The notes below the pieces were generated by a model. That model saw only the letters and a list, made by a program, of their open reading frames with translations, had not been told where the DNA came from and ran no database searches. 64,000 nucleotides of DNA from Bombyx mori (taxonomy: Eukaryota > Arthropoda > Insecta > Lepidoptera > Bombycidae): the NCBI RefSeq assembly GCF_030269925.1, contig NC_085133.1:6902001-6966000 (forward strand), written 5' to 3'. Made by a program: the position numbers and the translations under genes. Positions 27,101 to 42,100 of this stretch are shown here, piece after piece (position 1 is the first letter of the stretch; each line of letters opens with the position of its first letter).

Positions 27101-30100
27101 TAAGATTCAATAAAAAGGTATTAGCTGAGAGATATGTTATAATTACGATATTACGCACGGTTTATGTACATTGAGGATCATGAGAGGGAATAGTAAGAAG
27201 TTTACACATCATTTCAGGGTAAGAATCTCCGTTTTTGTATTTCAAAGAATTTTGAACTCAACAGTACAAAACAGATGTGCTGTCATCGTGCATTTAATTA
27301 TCGCCTCTATGTAATAAATAAACAGAGTGCAATAAAGGAAGGAGATAAACAATACGAACAACATCCGCGCAATGTACATGTGCCCGCGTCTTTTGTTAAT
27401 TAACTTAGGACCCTGACTTGCATCCTCTCGGCGAAAGAACAACAGAAACCATAGAGTTGTTAATGCTAATATTTCATGCTATTCTTTAAAGTTTGATCAA
27501 AAGATCATTGCATTTAATATTATACCTATTCAAACTCCCCAAATGAACAGCAAAGCTTGAAATACTTTTAAAAGGGTCGGCTGTGAGATTCTAGTGTCAG
27601 AAAGCTCCACTGGTAATTATTTCATTACCACAATAGTGAAAATATATAAAGTAATTCTTTTAGATAAATCAGTGATTGGCCACTTATTACTTGTCGTGAA
27701 TTCGTTTGCCGATATAAAAAAAGAAAATAAATTTAAACAATTTTTATAACGTCCAGTCAAGCTACTCTCGTAACCTTGACTTATTCCAGTTTCAACATAT
27801 AAAATCTTCGTACGTACTACAAAAATCCTTTTATGACTATTTTCTCCGATCTTACCTTACATTCGTGTAAGCTGGAACGAATAAAAAGTCCAAAACACCT
27901 CCACAGATTTAATGCGCGTATAATTTCTTTGTGGCACCGCGCGAATGTGAGCAGACGTCATAAAATATGCATTTCTTTGTGCACACATGCGTGAATCGGT
28001 TCGTATACACACACACATAAGCAACGCACACATTGAACGCACACAATAACTCAATTTCAATACGCTAGGCATCGCTTTTGCATATTCATTCGCCCTTTGC
28101 ATTTTGTATCTTTGTATTAAATTATAATGCAGTACAGTGAGCCTCGATTCTGCTTCGTTTTTACTCTTCTAAACGTAAAATGTTCCTTGCTTCGTACAAG
28201 TTGCGTATCCTATTGTTTATTCGGTGTGGGTTCGTCTTATTTCCCGTTCTGGTTATGGCGAAGCGTTTCCTAGTAACGGTTATTTGTATATCATTGATAT
28301 TAACGTTAAATTATGCTAGAACCTAACTATTGATTCGAGGTTACGGCAAAATAATTTCAGTTTAACATTTGAACACTTTTTCCATTGTTATTGGTAGTTT
28401 TTTGTTAATAGTTGAAATAAAAAACCCGGTTGTGTTAAATCTAGGAATGGGGATATTAGCCGAAGGTACCCGTAATCATTTTTAATTCTTCTTCTTTTTC
28501 TCCACCTTATCCCACTAGGTGGGGTCGCCACAGCTAATTCTTCTCTTCCATTCTCTTCTATCGGCTGTCATATCAACACTCACTCTTCTCTCTCTCATAT
28601 CGTCATTCATACACTCCATCCATGTCTTCTTCGGTCGACCACTACCATTTCCATACATTGCCTAATCACATGTACCTTCTCTCTACGCATCACATGTCCA
28701 TACCACGCTAACCGTGGCTAATTTTTAATTATTAAATCTTTATTAGAAAAACAGGTAGAAACAAAATAAATCAGGAACTTTTTGCCTTTGTTTGTTTGAT
28801 GCAGTCATCTTGACATCTTTACAATTAAAAAGGTCAATAACAGAACGAAACCAAAAATTGAATGCATAAAATGTAGCTCAATAACTAAAACATGGAGCTA
28901 TAAAAGTAAATTCAAAATTAATTGAATCACTTTTGAAATTCGGCTATCCATAGGCTATGAGACTAAACCAATAAAATATATTATGTATTAGCATTGGATA
29001 CGAGATCTTGATATTCAAACTAATCGAACTTTTTCAGGTTTCTGAACATGTCGTTGAAAAATTCCGATATATAGATAAATAGTTCAAGCAAATAAAAGTT
29101 CGCTAAAAAACACGTACACAGCTGACAACCGCCCTCCCCGTTCCCTCGAGGCTGATGACCCCGCGAATCAGTTTGTCTTACATTGCGTTTTATTCATTGC
29201 TGTCGTGTAACGCATCATCAGCCCATCTTTGTTTTAGGAAACAGTTTTATAACACTTTTATTTAAATTCTGTAACAGAAACCGCTAAGGCCAGTTCCTGA
29301 GTCAAGCGTTGAAGTCCACGAGTGCTTGTTACTGCTTACAACGAACTAACAATTTTTATCAGCATCAAACATTGTTACAAATACATAGCGATAGAACCGT
29401 TATTTGTTAAGCAAACGTGTCGTATTTTTGCGGTTAAATTTCAATTTACTTTTCTTATTATCACTCCCGTTTTTGTTACAAAACTTCGTATCGGAATAAA
29501 TTTATGTGAAATTTGGTATCTGAATTATGGACTAGGCGTGCACGGCCTTTTGGCTTGCCTTAAATTTGGATTATTGAATTCTATGAAGTCAAACATGCGT
29601 CTATATTGCCGAAACGAATTAGTAACATTACACAAAATATCCCGATCCTGCGGTAAGAATGGAAAGCAGTCGACGTCGCCCAAAACACGTCATTTCGGAT
29701 CCTCCCGATCCACTAACGGTGCTTTTAGGTACTTCAAGCACCGGTCACCGTTCTCGTCGAACCCGTCGCTTGCGACGAAGGGCCCGACGAGTAAATTAAC
29801 CCTCAGACACAGCCCACTGAGTTTCTCGCCCGATCTTCTCAGTGGGTCGCGTTTCCGATCCGGTGGTAGATTCTGCGAAGCACGGCTCTTGCTAGGGTTC
29901 GTGTTAGCAACGTCGTCAGGTTTGAGCCCCGTGAGCTCACCTACTAGTTAAGGTTACGCTGGAATAGCCTCTCAAGGCTACCAGCTTAGGTAGGAAAAAA
30001 AAAATACCAACATACATTTTGGTATATAAGGACAAAGTCTACATAAGGTTTATTATAATCTTAAGAGCTATTTAGAAAATCTGTAAGTCGTTGGGCAATT

Positions 30101-33100
30101 AAAACAACAAAATTCAATATTAATTTCCGATACAATTGAGATTCTAACATCAAGGTTTATGGTGCTATTACACGCTTACTATTACACTCTCCTGATCTTA
30201 AAATCGATCCGATTTTGATTTACCCTTGAGCGTACGTGAGTGATGCATATTTTCAAATATCACGAACCCACCAAGATCCGTTTTTATTAAGTCTCACACC
30301 CACGATTGCATATTGAATTTTAAAACTAAATCCAAAATAAATAAAGTTTTTAAATCATTACATATAACTTTAAAATCGAAAAATAATGGCCAACTCTTCA
30401 ATGTAAGATGACATAAATCGAAATCGCAGGCAAAGCGTATCGATACAAATAAAACAATCGAATAATCGATGCTAGAATCGCCGCAATGAATCTCAATTGT
30501 ACGCACAAAGCGCATCCATCAATGTGGTCGTCTTCAGACAACTTTCAGAACTTAATTAATGTTAATGAATGAAAGATTCGACCAGATATGGCCCTTAGGA
30601 ATATTCTCCTGATATACAAAAAATAAAGGTTGCATCTTTGTTTGTTTGTTCTTATTTTAGGAGATTGCACGTCGTTAATCCAGTTAATTGAATTTTTGTT
30701 TACTTAAACTTGATTTATATAGATCAATTTCTCATAATTATTCTCAATAAGAAGACCGAAGCAAAATATACTCTAGTTCTTAATAAACCATCAATACTGA
30801 CACGTTTCTATTCACACCGAAGCGACTAACAGTATCTAAAGGTTCTTCAGTTTATTCAACTTCGAGCTTTAATTGGAGAAAGGAATCCAAATAAATCAAC
30901 GCGAAATTAACTCGTAAACATTTTCAAAGATAAGATATAATTTCGCGTAATTTTAACTAAGGATTCAAATAAACTCATTTCCGATGGACAAACCAGATTG
31001 CGTGTAGTAAATAATTCGATGGTCGAATCAGCTTTTAGAAAACGTCGTGTCTTTTTGTTAATATCTCATTAATTAGAACAAATCCGTATATCGAATATTA
31101 CATCCGCAATCTAAACGATCCTTGTATCAGACCGCCCCATAAGAAACTGACCGGCAACAACTAGCCATAAAACATAAATAAGCATTGCAAAGAAATTTAT
31201 AATAATACGTATTGGAATTCTTAATACTGAACTAGTTTACTGTGTATTTTGTGGGTTTTAAATGCTAATTCTAATTTTGTTCGTCATTAAACAGAAAACT
31301 AAGTTCCTTGTGTGTGTGTGTGTGTGAATGACAGTTATGAATACATTTAAATCGGCCCCAATTACTAAAATCAATGTGCTATAATTCTCATGTTGTATTT
31401 GTTATTTTAGTTATGTGTTATTTGTTCTACACACACTTATCACTTTTTATTATTATTCTCATTAACCTCTCGCAGGTCTGCTGGAAGAGATTTCTCAAAG
31501 AAATAAGCAGTGCCTTTGTACATAATTTTCCTATTACTCTGTACTGTGTCTTGTTTTCTGTGTGTACATAAATAAATAAATAATCAAGTGTGATCAACCA
31601 ATTAATGACCAAAGTATTAATAACACAACTTACAAAACCAACAAAAAACCAACTTTCAATTTGTAACCAGAATCATTCATTGAAACAAATGTCGTTTAAT
31701 ACAAACAATAAAGCAATCACACACACACACAAAAATTTTAAAACACAAAACGAACACCCTGTCCTCTGCGGCATATCTTCCTCCTAATTGACTGCCGGTG
31801 CCAAAGATAAAGTAAAAAGGAAATCTTAAAGCGCTGTAGGACATTAAACGGAGCAAAAACTAAGCGAGATGATGCGGAATCATTTACTCCAATCGCGGCC
31901 TGTGCGGGACGAGAGACTATCGGGGTTCTGTTACGTGTGCGTATGACGATTGTTTTCTGAATTCATTTTCTTGTACCTAACCTCAATGGCGTAAGGCATT
32001 TCTTTACACATGTATAACTATGTATTTTCAAACATCGCACTCAGGCAGTTAGTTGCAAGGGCGGTAGGCTTAAAAAAAAAATCGCCTTAAAACAGTCAAT
32101 GTATGCAGGTTATTTGGATATAATGGAATCCTGCTCTGGATGTAAACGGTGAGGTAGTAAAAGAAGAAACAAACAATTCTTGTAAATTACTGGCTATTAC
32201 GAGACTTAGAACTCATGTCGTCTTTTCGCATTAAAAGTGTTCAACTTCTAAAAATATTCGAAATTGGGTTAATATGCGGAATCATTTGATATCACCAGTA
32301 TTTTTCTCATAAATACTGTCAAAAGAGGGTAGTTTAGGTTTTTTTTTCTTTTCCTATGTTTTGACTACTATTAACAAAATTAATACATAATTTTATCTTA
32401 CTTCAAAAGACAGATAATGCAATTTGTAAAAAATAAAGAACAAATGTTGCAAAGATGATTAATATTAAAAATATCACATGTTAAACCTTTAAAACATTCT
32501 CCTGTAAAATTAGTAAGATTTGAGATTATACAGTTTTAATGCGAGAAGACGATGTCTCAAGGTGGGTGGCAGCACTTACGTTGTTGATGTCTATAAGCTC
32601 TGGTAGGCACTTATCATCTTATAAAACGTGAGCTTGTCCACCCATCTTAGCAATAAAATAGTAAATTGCATTGTATTTACTGTCTTAAACTATGTAATTC
32701 ATGTTTATGTCCGACAACGGATCGATTATACTTTTCTTGCAGCACATAGAGCTCGTTAGACTCAGCGACAACATACTAATCAAACAAAAGGATGTACAGT
32801 CGGCATCAGCACACGTAATTCAAACAATCGATCGTCGGAGCAACATATCTAGATCCCTTATCGGCCGATGGAACCCGATTTGATCTACGCATGCCTACGT
32901 TCATAATTATCTTTCCTCTTTCATTCGCCGACCAAGTTTATGACCGAACGCACCTTGTAAACGTCTCAAATCATACCAGCAATAATTAATGGACTTTACA
33001 TGCCTTAATGCAGACAATTAACAAGACGCTAAACAATGTAGGGAGATTACAAAACCAAATGATCGTAGTAATAAGACAATTTGGCGGTAACGTTTCTTAG

Positions 33101-36100
33101 ACCGTTAGTGGCCGAAGAAATGTTGCCGTGATGCATCTAGTTTTAAGAGAACCACGTCGTTTCGGGGTTCACGCATCACGGCGAGCTCTAGTTAGTTTTG
33201 ACGAGATACATCATCTCGACAAGTAGACGAACTAATATTAATAAGATGTAACGGAATGCACGTAAAAAAGTGGTCCCGAAAATTGGACCCCGAATGACCC
33301 CGGGTTTTTGCTCATTTCAAACTTGTAATGTATACGGTAGATTTAATTATGTATTTGAAAAGTTTCGTTTATTTTAACGTCCGCGAGCGATTTGAATTAG
33401 TGATAACGGCTATTTCAATTCACACGGAATGAAAATTAAACATTTATCCGCAGAACAAAAGAATGAACTGCTTCATTATATTATAGAAAATAAAAATAAA
33501 ACGTACAAAATACCACAGCGCTTAGCGAGAATTCGATTAATCGGAATCGTAAGCAACAAAAGATGCTTTAAGTTGATAAAATGCAAAATAATAACGAAAC
33601 AAGATTTGTACAAGAAAACTTTTCGAACATATCTCGCAACAACAATACGTTTATCGAATATAGGAAGAAGAAATAAAAAAACTAGACGCTTAACCTTATC
33701 TGATACATCTTAAAACGAAATAACGTAATAAAAAGTACGTAGAAACAAACATAATTTAATATCGCGCTCTTAGAATCAAGCTTCATTCTAAACACAATCA
33801 TATTTCTACTGCATAAAGGTCAAAGATTGATATAAACATTCGCCCGGCCGCAAATCGCATTTGGTCATCACACACATTGAACCATCGTTGAACGCAATGA
33901 TTCATCTGGTCATACAAATTGGGATATGAGATTCAAATTTTTATTCAATTAGTTACATAGGAACAGCCGTATTTGTGATGTGTTCAATAACACGGTTTAT
34001 TTGAAGATTAGATTGTGTTAAAGAACTGCGTATTACGAATTTTCAATTCGAAACGATTTTTGTGATCAGCAATAAGAAATCTGGAGTTATTCGGGAAGGA
34101 ACTAACTAACGTATTTTATAAAAAATTCTGAGTCTTCCTTGTGTTCCGTCAATCGAAAAATTCTTGTTAAAGCTGCTGTTAGAATAATCCTATCTGGTTC
34201 CTAATTGGACCTTAAAATCATCACCAATTTTATATTAAACACATGGTGATTATTCTATTTTGAAGTAAGTTTTGGATGATACTAAAATTGTACCGCCAAT
34301 TATTCGTGCTCCACTGAGCTCAGCACTTGGAAGTGCCCGTTTATAAATCATATCACAAGTGTGAGATCAACTTTTTGTGGTACCTTTAAATTAAATAAAA
34401 ACAGTTTTGCTTATTTTAATAATTCAAGTTGTCACAAAACAAGTCGTCAACCACTTCATAACTTGTTAATAAGCTTAAGAATCCAAAGTGGATATATGTG
34501 GGTATATGTGAATAGTGAGGTCTTTGTGCGGACGTACTCCCATCGCCCCGCCTCATTACCTCCTCTGTACGATATACAGCCTCACTTGAATGTACTATTA
34601 CATTGACTTTGGAACGCCAGAATTATCTGATCCCCGTTCTCAATAAAAACATTAATAGTTTAATCAGAATTACGTTTCACGTTACATTGGCCATCGCCGT
34701 TCGTCGACTCTACACGTTGCTTGTAATTTTAGTCATTGTAGTCTTTAGAATTGTATCTTAGAGTTCGTTTTTGGATATTTAGCGTTCGACTTTGATGCAG
34801 AAACGATTGGTATTCTCGTGGATCGGTGTGTGTAGTAACCGCATTTACATTTTAGACATACTTGCAGAGAGTAAATGTCAATTTAGATGGAAGACGAGAG
34901 CTGATGCAGGGAATTGATGCAGTTATTGAACTCGTTGAGGACGCGATCGTCAAAGGGTACACAATACAATTTATTAATGGATGAAATCACATTTTTATGA
35001 GGCCACGTTCGTTTATCCTATAAATTGACGGATTGTTCGCAAGAAATGATTTGTTCGTTTTTGCTTTAATGATATGTCCGTGCGTCGAATTATTGATCGA
35101 GTGGCATCCACGGAGAGTTCCATGGGGAGTGCTCTGAAGAATTGTTTGAGATGATCCCACTGTCTCGTTTTCACCATCGCACCGCCCACCACTGGAGCAG
35201 AGTTCATCCACACTACCTGGAGCCACTGCGTTTATCCACAGTGCGCTGACAGAGATATTTTTTGTCACGTACCATCCGGCTTTGGAATGAGTTCACCTTC
35301 ACGGTTTTTTCCCAAGCTCTATGACATGTCCTTCTTCAAACGAAGCTTGTGGAGAGTACTTAACGGTAAGCAGCAGCTTGGCTTTGCCCCTAACATTGCT
35401 GACGTCCATGGGCGACAGTAACCACTCACCATCAGAGGGGTGGGTTGTGCTCGTCTGCCTACAAGGGCATAAAAAAAACTATTTTAATTTATAACCAACT
35501 AGTGAAATTCGCTGCGCTGTGTGACTCAAACATGATCAGAAACCATATTATACAGACCAACATCGGTCATACTATAGTCATTATTATAAAGTTCTGACCA
35601 CAACCGTAATAGACAGTTCACTATAAATTAATTTATCCTGACTGATTCATCAATGCTGAAGCTAATCCACTAATCTACTACGGCGATAAATTTGAAATTT
35701 TGGAAGTTGATGCCTTCTACGTTGTAAGCATCCACTAATTGTGGATTTTCGAGAAATTTCAACCCTAAATTTCAACTTATAGGTTTATCAACGTTTTTCA
35801 AAGTTACCTCGTTAGTTTAGTTAGTTTATATAATATTTTATATTATACCACGTAGGGCACCGGTGACCTACATGCCAGTCAACGTGTTAAGTTTGACCAG
35901 TTTTAACAGTATCCTTTCTCTCCTGTGTAATTATTATCGAATTGAGTTTACATGTCACGGATTCCAAGCTAAGCTTATTAAAATAAACACAACTAACAAA
36001 AAATACATTTTCCAATAACGGATCCATCACGAAATGTTGAGCATGAGAAAAATTTTTGACTCTTTAAATCCGTTTATCTAAATCTTAAGTGACATTTAAT

Positions 36101-39100
36101 TTCAATTAGTCATAGTGTCGGAGTCACGCGTAGTAGCGGCATTTGCTTTTTTCCACCTAACCAAATGCCAGAAGTGGATTACGTACACGTTGTGATTCCT
36201 ATGAGAATATATCGTAGGAAAGTTTCAAACAAGAGTTACCCCGGTCACTTTTGTTTTTTTTTATTGCCCTTGTAGGCAGACGAGCACACGGCCCACCTGA
36301 TGGTGAGTGGTTACCGTCGCCCATGGACTTCAGCAATGCCAGGGGCAGAGCCAAGCCGCTGGCTACCGCTTAATACTCTCCAGGTGCGTGTCCACGAAGA
36401 AGGACATGCCATAGCGCTCGGAAAACACCGTGGAAGGGAGCTCACTCCATAGCCGGAATGAGCTGCTAAGCATTATTATTTTGTAATACGAAAAACGGAA
36501 TAAGGAACTCCAATTATAGTTCCGAACAGCACAAATTTCATGCATTTTTCATTTTTGTTTTATTTAACACGTGAAGTTTCAAATAAAACTCTTTAGAATG
36601 AATCCCTTTTAAATAAAACTAATTTTTACTCCCAACCGGACTCAATTATCAATCGAATAATATATACTAATTAAAACACTCCAAACTATCAACATTTATA
36701 TGTCGCATTCTTGTTTCGTTTGATTGTATCCGAATTGCATTCTTAACTAGCTGTGCCCGCGACTTCGTCCGCTTGGAAATTAAGAATAATTATAATAATT
36801 TATAATATTTTACAATATTTTGCATTTTTTCCAAAATTATTCTATAATTGTAGCAGTCTAAGCTACTCCTTAGGTCCAGAGATTAACTGGAACAAACAAA
36901 CAGACAGACAGACAGACAAAAACTGTAAAAAATGTTATTTTGGTATATGTACATAATATGTAAGTATGTAGTAAAAAGCGCTTACAGACAGACAATTCAA
37001 TTTTATTTATTTGTATAGATGATTTGTTCATGTATCTACTGTATTACTATAAATGTTGTCTCTTATCAGTGAACTTTAAATGTTGAATCTCGCACAGTCC
37101 CTATCGAAGTATCTTAGAATACGACATCCGCACCCGGATCCTCCTCACAATTTAAATTGCGTGAATTAGGTATGCGAGATTTTGTTTGTATACTTCTTCT
37201 CCCACAGACACAGCCCACTGAGTTTCTCGCCGGATCTTCTCAGTGGGTCGCGTGTCCGATCCGGTGGTAGATTCTGCGAAGCACTGCTCTTGCTAGGGTC
37301 AGTGTTAGCAACTCTCCGGTTGAGCCCCGCGAGCTCACCTACAAACGTTAGGGTGAAGCTGAAATAGCCTCTCAAGGCTATCAGCATAGGTAGAAAAAAA
37401 AAAAAAAAAAGAAAAAAAAAAACTTCTTCGTAACTGCTAAATTTGATTTTTTGTTCGTATATCTGTTCTTCGATTAATTGTCGTCATCCTTTTTCCTGGT
37501 ATTAATTATATTTCGTACGATTGCCTTATTTACTTTGGTATTACGTAGTATCACTATTAAAACTCAATAGACACTCGTTAAAGTATCAAAAACGTTTTTA
37601 TGATCGTTTCTGCTCATTGTTGTCGGCAATTCAATAGATTTCAAACGTTTTTACGTAATAATTTTCCTGTGTCGTATTCACAACGTTATTATAAAGTTGC
37701 TCAAAAAAAAAACTAGATTTGAACAATGATAACACATTAAAATATTGAGCGTGTCAATCATAAGATTACGGCTTTATATCATGATTTTTCCTCTTATAAC
37801 GTTAAGTACGAAAACAAATATTTAAAAATAGATTATAGTTTTTATAACCTTACGCGGACTGAGAGGTTCTTAGTCAAATTAATATTAAGCTGCGATAGAA
37901 TAGTCAATTCTTTTAAAATCACGGCTACCCTATTAGTAGATATGAATGTAAGACGTGGTCCCCACTTTTTTTTTATTTTTTATTGCTTAGATGGGTGGAC
38001 GAGCTCACAGCCCACCTGGTGTTAAGTGGTCACTGGAGCCCATGGACATCTACAACGTAAATGCGCCACCCACCTAGAGATATAAGTTCTAAGATCTCAG
38101 TATAGTTACAACGGCTGCCCCACCCTTCAAATCGAAACGCATTACTGCTTCACGGCAAAAATAGGCAAGCATAGCAATAGCATCCCGTATAGACTAGGAA
38201 CAATGGCATATAAACCAACAAAAATTGAAACTAAACCCATATGCATTCATGATAGCAACTAGTCATCGATAATCATCTCGATCCCCAAAGGAAGTCACAC
38301 CCAGTTTTCTTCGAATCATAAATCCGATTAGAACTTTCATCGAAGTCCGAGGTTCCGTTGACTGAGTCCAAAAACCCATTATGTACATTATGGGAGCCCA
38401 TTGTCTCGACCGAATGAGCCGGCACAATATCTTACGAAATTTCCTAAAATCAACTCTTATAAATGTTTTATTATGTACGGAATTATCTGATGCGGCATCA
38501 AGGTTCGTCCATTGTCTTTTTGTTTTTCTTCATTATCGTACACTTTGTGTTTTAAAATTGTATATTTTACCTTTATGGGTAATTTAAGTGGAATCGTATC
38601 GAAAACAAACGAATAGTGAGCTGTTGTATTTTATTTTTCATCTCCCTCACAAATTTTGTTAATATTCATATATCCTAAATCTGTAAGTACCTACATATTG
38701 AAGAAGACCTTGTGTTTGGATTGGCCAATCGCAGAAGCTTCTATTTTTGTCTTTAAACTATCTATTAGTTCTTGTCGTTCATAATCCAAATTCAAAAGCC
38801 TATGAGTGAAATCGTGAAGCAAGCTAAGCGGTATAGACAGGTGTTTGAACAGACCCCTGCGGGCCCAACGATCGTATAGTGGGTACATATCACAGAACAT
38901 AAGGTATTTGAGAGATACCTGCCTAACGACATGTTCAGGATTAGTTTGGATATATAGAAACTAGCCTTTGCCCACGACTCCGTCCGCATGCAATAGTTAC
39001 TTTGGCATAACGCTAAATTTTACCCCCACTTTATTTACGTAGAAAGTTAAGGAGCTATTTAAACCCCTATTTTGAAACATTCTTTATTGGTGCTCCACTT

Positions 39101-42100
39101 GTATTGGCCTTAAGGTGATGTTATATAACCTATAGGCTTCCTCAATAAATGGGTTATCTAACACTGAAAGAATTTTTCAAATCGGATCAGTAGTTCCTGA
39201 GATTAGCGCGTTCAAACAAACAAACAAACTCTTCAACTTAATAATATTAGTATAGACTCCAAACAACAACATGCGAGCTGTCGGTCTACCGATCAATTGC
39301 TCTCGTTCAGTGAAAAATCGCCCCTTTACCGTAACCCCCAAAATATTGAACAATAAATACAAAATAAGGCTCCGGAACGAAACAATGAATTCTAATACCT
39401 CATGACTTTCCCGTCCTCTTTACCAACAGAGTTGCGTATTATATAAAAAAAATTATTAACAACATCTATTTATTTGCCGTTTACTCACGAACAAGCCATT
39501 CCACCGTTTCTGTATCTGTCTTAAATCAATCTACATCTCGGTTTGGTGCACTTATCTCGGAATATCTCGCAATTTAGACGCAATAAACACGATTCCGAAA
39601 AATTATTGACTTATAACAATACGTTCCACATTTGCACTATCACAAAAATCGTGATCCATTAAATATTTTAAGCGTGCAGCGTACAAAACAAGTGATTTCT
39701 CTACCTCATTAATAATAACTTGGTTCGTACGAGCCTCTCCTATTATTATATCCGCGAGTATCATAGCACGGCTTACGTAATTCGAAATTATCGTCCCATA
39801 TGTTAACATCCATTGTGCTACGAACTCTAATCTACATAAGTATAGGTATTAATTCGTCTTTCACAAAACGTTTGTGTAAAAAATACCACTCCGAGTAGGT
39901 GTTTCGTCATGTCAAAAGTTTAATCTGTCGAAAACGGTACACTGCGATCCGTATTTTTCAATACAATGCCTTGTATGTACAGCGCTTGTACATGTGTTTG
40001 TATCTAGATCGGGTACTGGCGGGCAAAGAATTTTTTTTGTGAATTTCAATAAACATATTTCATAGTCTGTATATTTTTGAGTAATTCCGAAATGTGTGGT
40101 CTGTGCTTAGTGTAATTATGGTAATGATAGCGCATCTACAGTTGTATCTTCGGGATGGCGTCATCTTGTACATAATTCAATGAACAATTTTCTGAGAACG
40201 CTATTTATATAAAGGAACACGAAAAGCAATTTCTGTTTAAGCGAACACATTCGTTCCTATTTAAGCGATACGATCTTAAAGCACGCTTAAAAAAAAAAAG
40301 CGTTCACACAAAAACACTTTCGTGATGTAATGTACATAGACGCAGAGTCAACGATCACTCACAATAGAGCGCTCCACAGTGACTCGGAGAAAACATTGAT
40401 TAATTACCATAATAATTTATTTGATACTCCAAAACTTGATACTGGGAGGGGCCGCTTACACAACCCGAAAGACGTTTAAGTTCTTTTTGAACTAAAAACG
40501 GTTAACGATGGAGCTGGTAACGCGAGCGCGGCTAACTCCAAATCTTAGAGGCTCGAATAATTTCCAACGACGAAAACAGTATATTGTTCGTCGGAATATG
40601 ATGCATGGAGGTGATTTGGCTGTTCCAAACAAAAGAATAAGTTTACGGAAAAGGGAATGGGATGAATGTATCGTTAGTTCTGATTGTTTCGTTGTATTAG
40701 CATATTTTTTTTTTTTTGTAATATCAATTGTACGTTTGTGTTTTTTTGTTTGTTTGTTGAGGTCTTTTAAGCGCGCTGAATCATTTGGACCAAGCCCGAA
40801 AGAACTCTTTGCAGACGACCGTAGATTACTCTAGATACGTTAAGAGGTATGTTCGTTTTTTTTTTTTTTTGTATTCGATATAAATTTGTTACGATATTAA
40901 GCGGCTATATAGTTTTTGCGGCATCATTAATATTAGAAAATCGCCGGCTACTTTATACAGATATAATGAGATAGTTTTAATTGTGATGCCTTATCTTGTG
41001 CCGTCATGAACACTTCAATTAGGCTATTTCATTAAATTACGCTCTTCATCTGCGTTTTCTGTTCTGTATTTATTACTTTAATTATTATAGCGTCAGATTG
41101 AGGAGTTTTTGAAACGAATGTTCAAATCACTAGGTATGGATCAACATTGGAATGCGGCTCATCGTATTGCAAAGATCTCGGTTACCGAGAGCATTTCCAT
41201 TGCATGGACTGCACTGCTCGGGTTTTCTGCAAGAAAGAAGAGATGATACGGCATTTTAAGGTACCTTTCTTTTAAAACTTTGAATTCGGGTTTAATCACT
41301 GGTGGTAGGACTTCTTGTGAGTCCGCGCGGGTAGGTACCACCACGCTGCCTATTTCTGCCGTGAAGCAGTAATGCGTTTCGGTTTGAAGGGTGGGGTAGC
41401 CGTTGTAACTTATTGAGACCTTAGAACTTATAACTCAACGTGGGTGGCGCATTTACGTTGTAGATGTCTATGGGCTCCAATAACCACTTAACAGCGGATG
41501 GGCTGTAAGCTCGTCCAATCACCAAAGCTATAAAAAAAAAATCAAAAGGCAATTATCTTGTCGTCGAGAATAGGGACTCTGTACGAAGTACTCTTTGAAC
41601 TATTTACAGCAAATTGGCTCCATTTAAAGACGTAAACTGACACACTGTATTACCAAACACTTCTATCGACTCATCTGCTGGTTCTTATCTGAAAATCTTC
41701 AGCATCGTTTAATTAATTCCTTCTTTGTCTGTTCGCAGTGGCACAAGAAACGGGACGAATCTTTAGCGCACGGCTTCATGAGGTATTCTCCGCTGGACGA
41801 TTGCTCGGAGCGATTCGCCGATTGTCCACACAACAGAAGCCAAACGCATTACCATTGCATACAAGACGGCTGTGATAAGGTAAGCTATTGAGAATTGGAT
41901 CAGATTTCGATGACGCTTTGGTTAAACCATAGGTACATATATTTTTTTTAAGGGATTTGATGACCTGGTAACTAAGACCTTTAGGTCATGTCTTATTTTA
42001 ATTTATATTCCTATTTTTATGAAAAATGATAACATAAAGTGAAATGAAATGATTAATTTGAGACATTAATCTGAACTGGGATGAAATTAAATGAAATGAG

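Larger units (their letters stand above)
13131..40550 (+). other. cas: cas intron 5 (27.4 kb)
   Basis: The largest intron, joining exon 5 (phase 1) to exon 6. It holds the transposons listed separately. Stretches with no gene or repeat that I recognise include about 13.1-13.8, 19.2-20.5, 21.1-21.9, 22.8-23.3, 24.2-25.3, 25.6-26.4, 26.6-28.4, 28.7-29.6, 30.0-32.5, 32.7-34.9, 35.5-36.2, 37.4-37.9, 38.2-38.9 and 39.3-40.5 kb. Introns of this size in developmental genes often carry enhancers, but no specific one can be called. Confidence 0.8.

Noticed and set aside
29322..29951. 209-codon open frame
   Set aside because: The second half is jockey LINE 3' sequence and the first half is unrelated AT-rich DNA; no gene.
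33429..33716. 94-codon frame as an extra cas exon or small gene
   Set aside because: No family recognised, no compatible splice path found, and the lysine/isoleucine-rich composition fits AT-rich chance sequence.
41103..41133. Alternative acceptors for exon 8 at 41103 or 41106
   Set aside because: They keep phase only if exon 5 is joined directly to exon 8. The path through exons 6 and 7 uses better splice sites and gives the more protein-like [14 protein letters not shown], so I start exon 8 at 41134.
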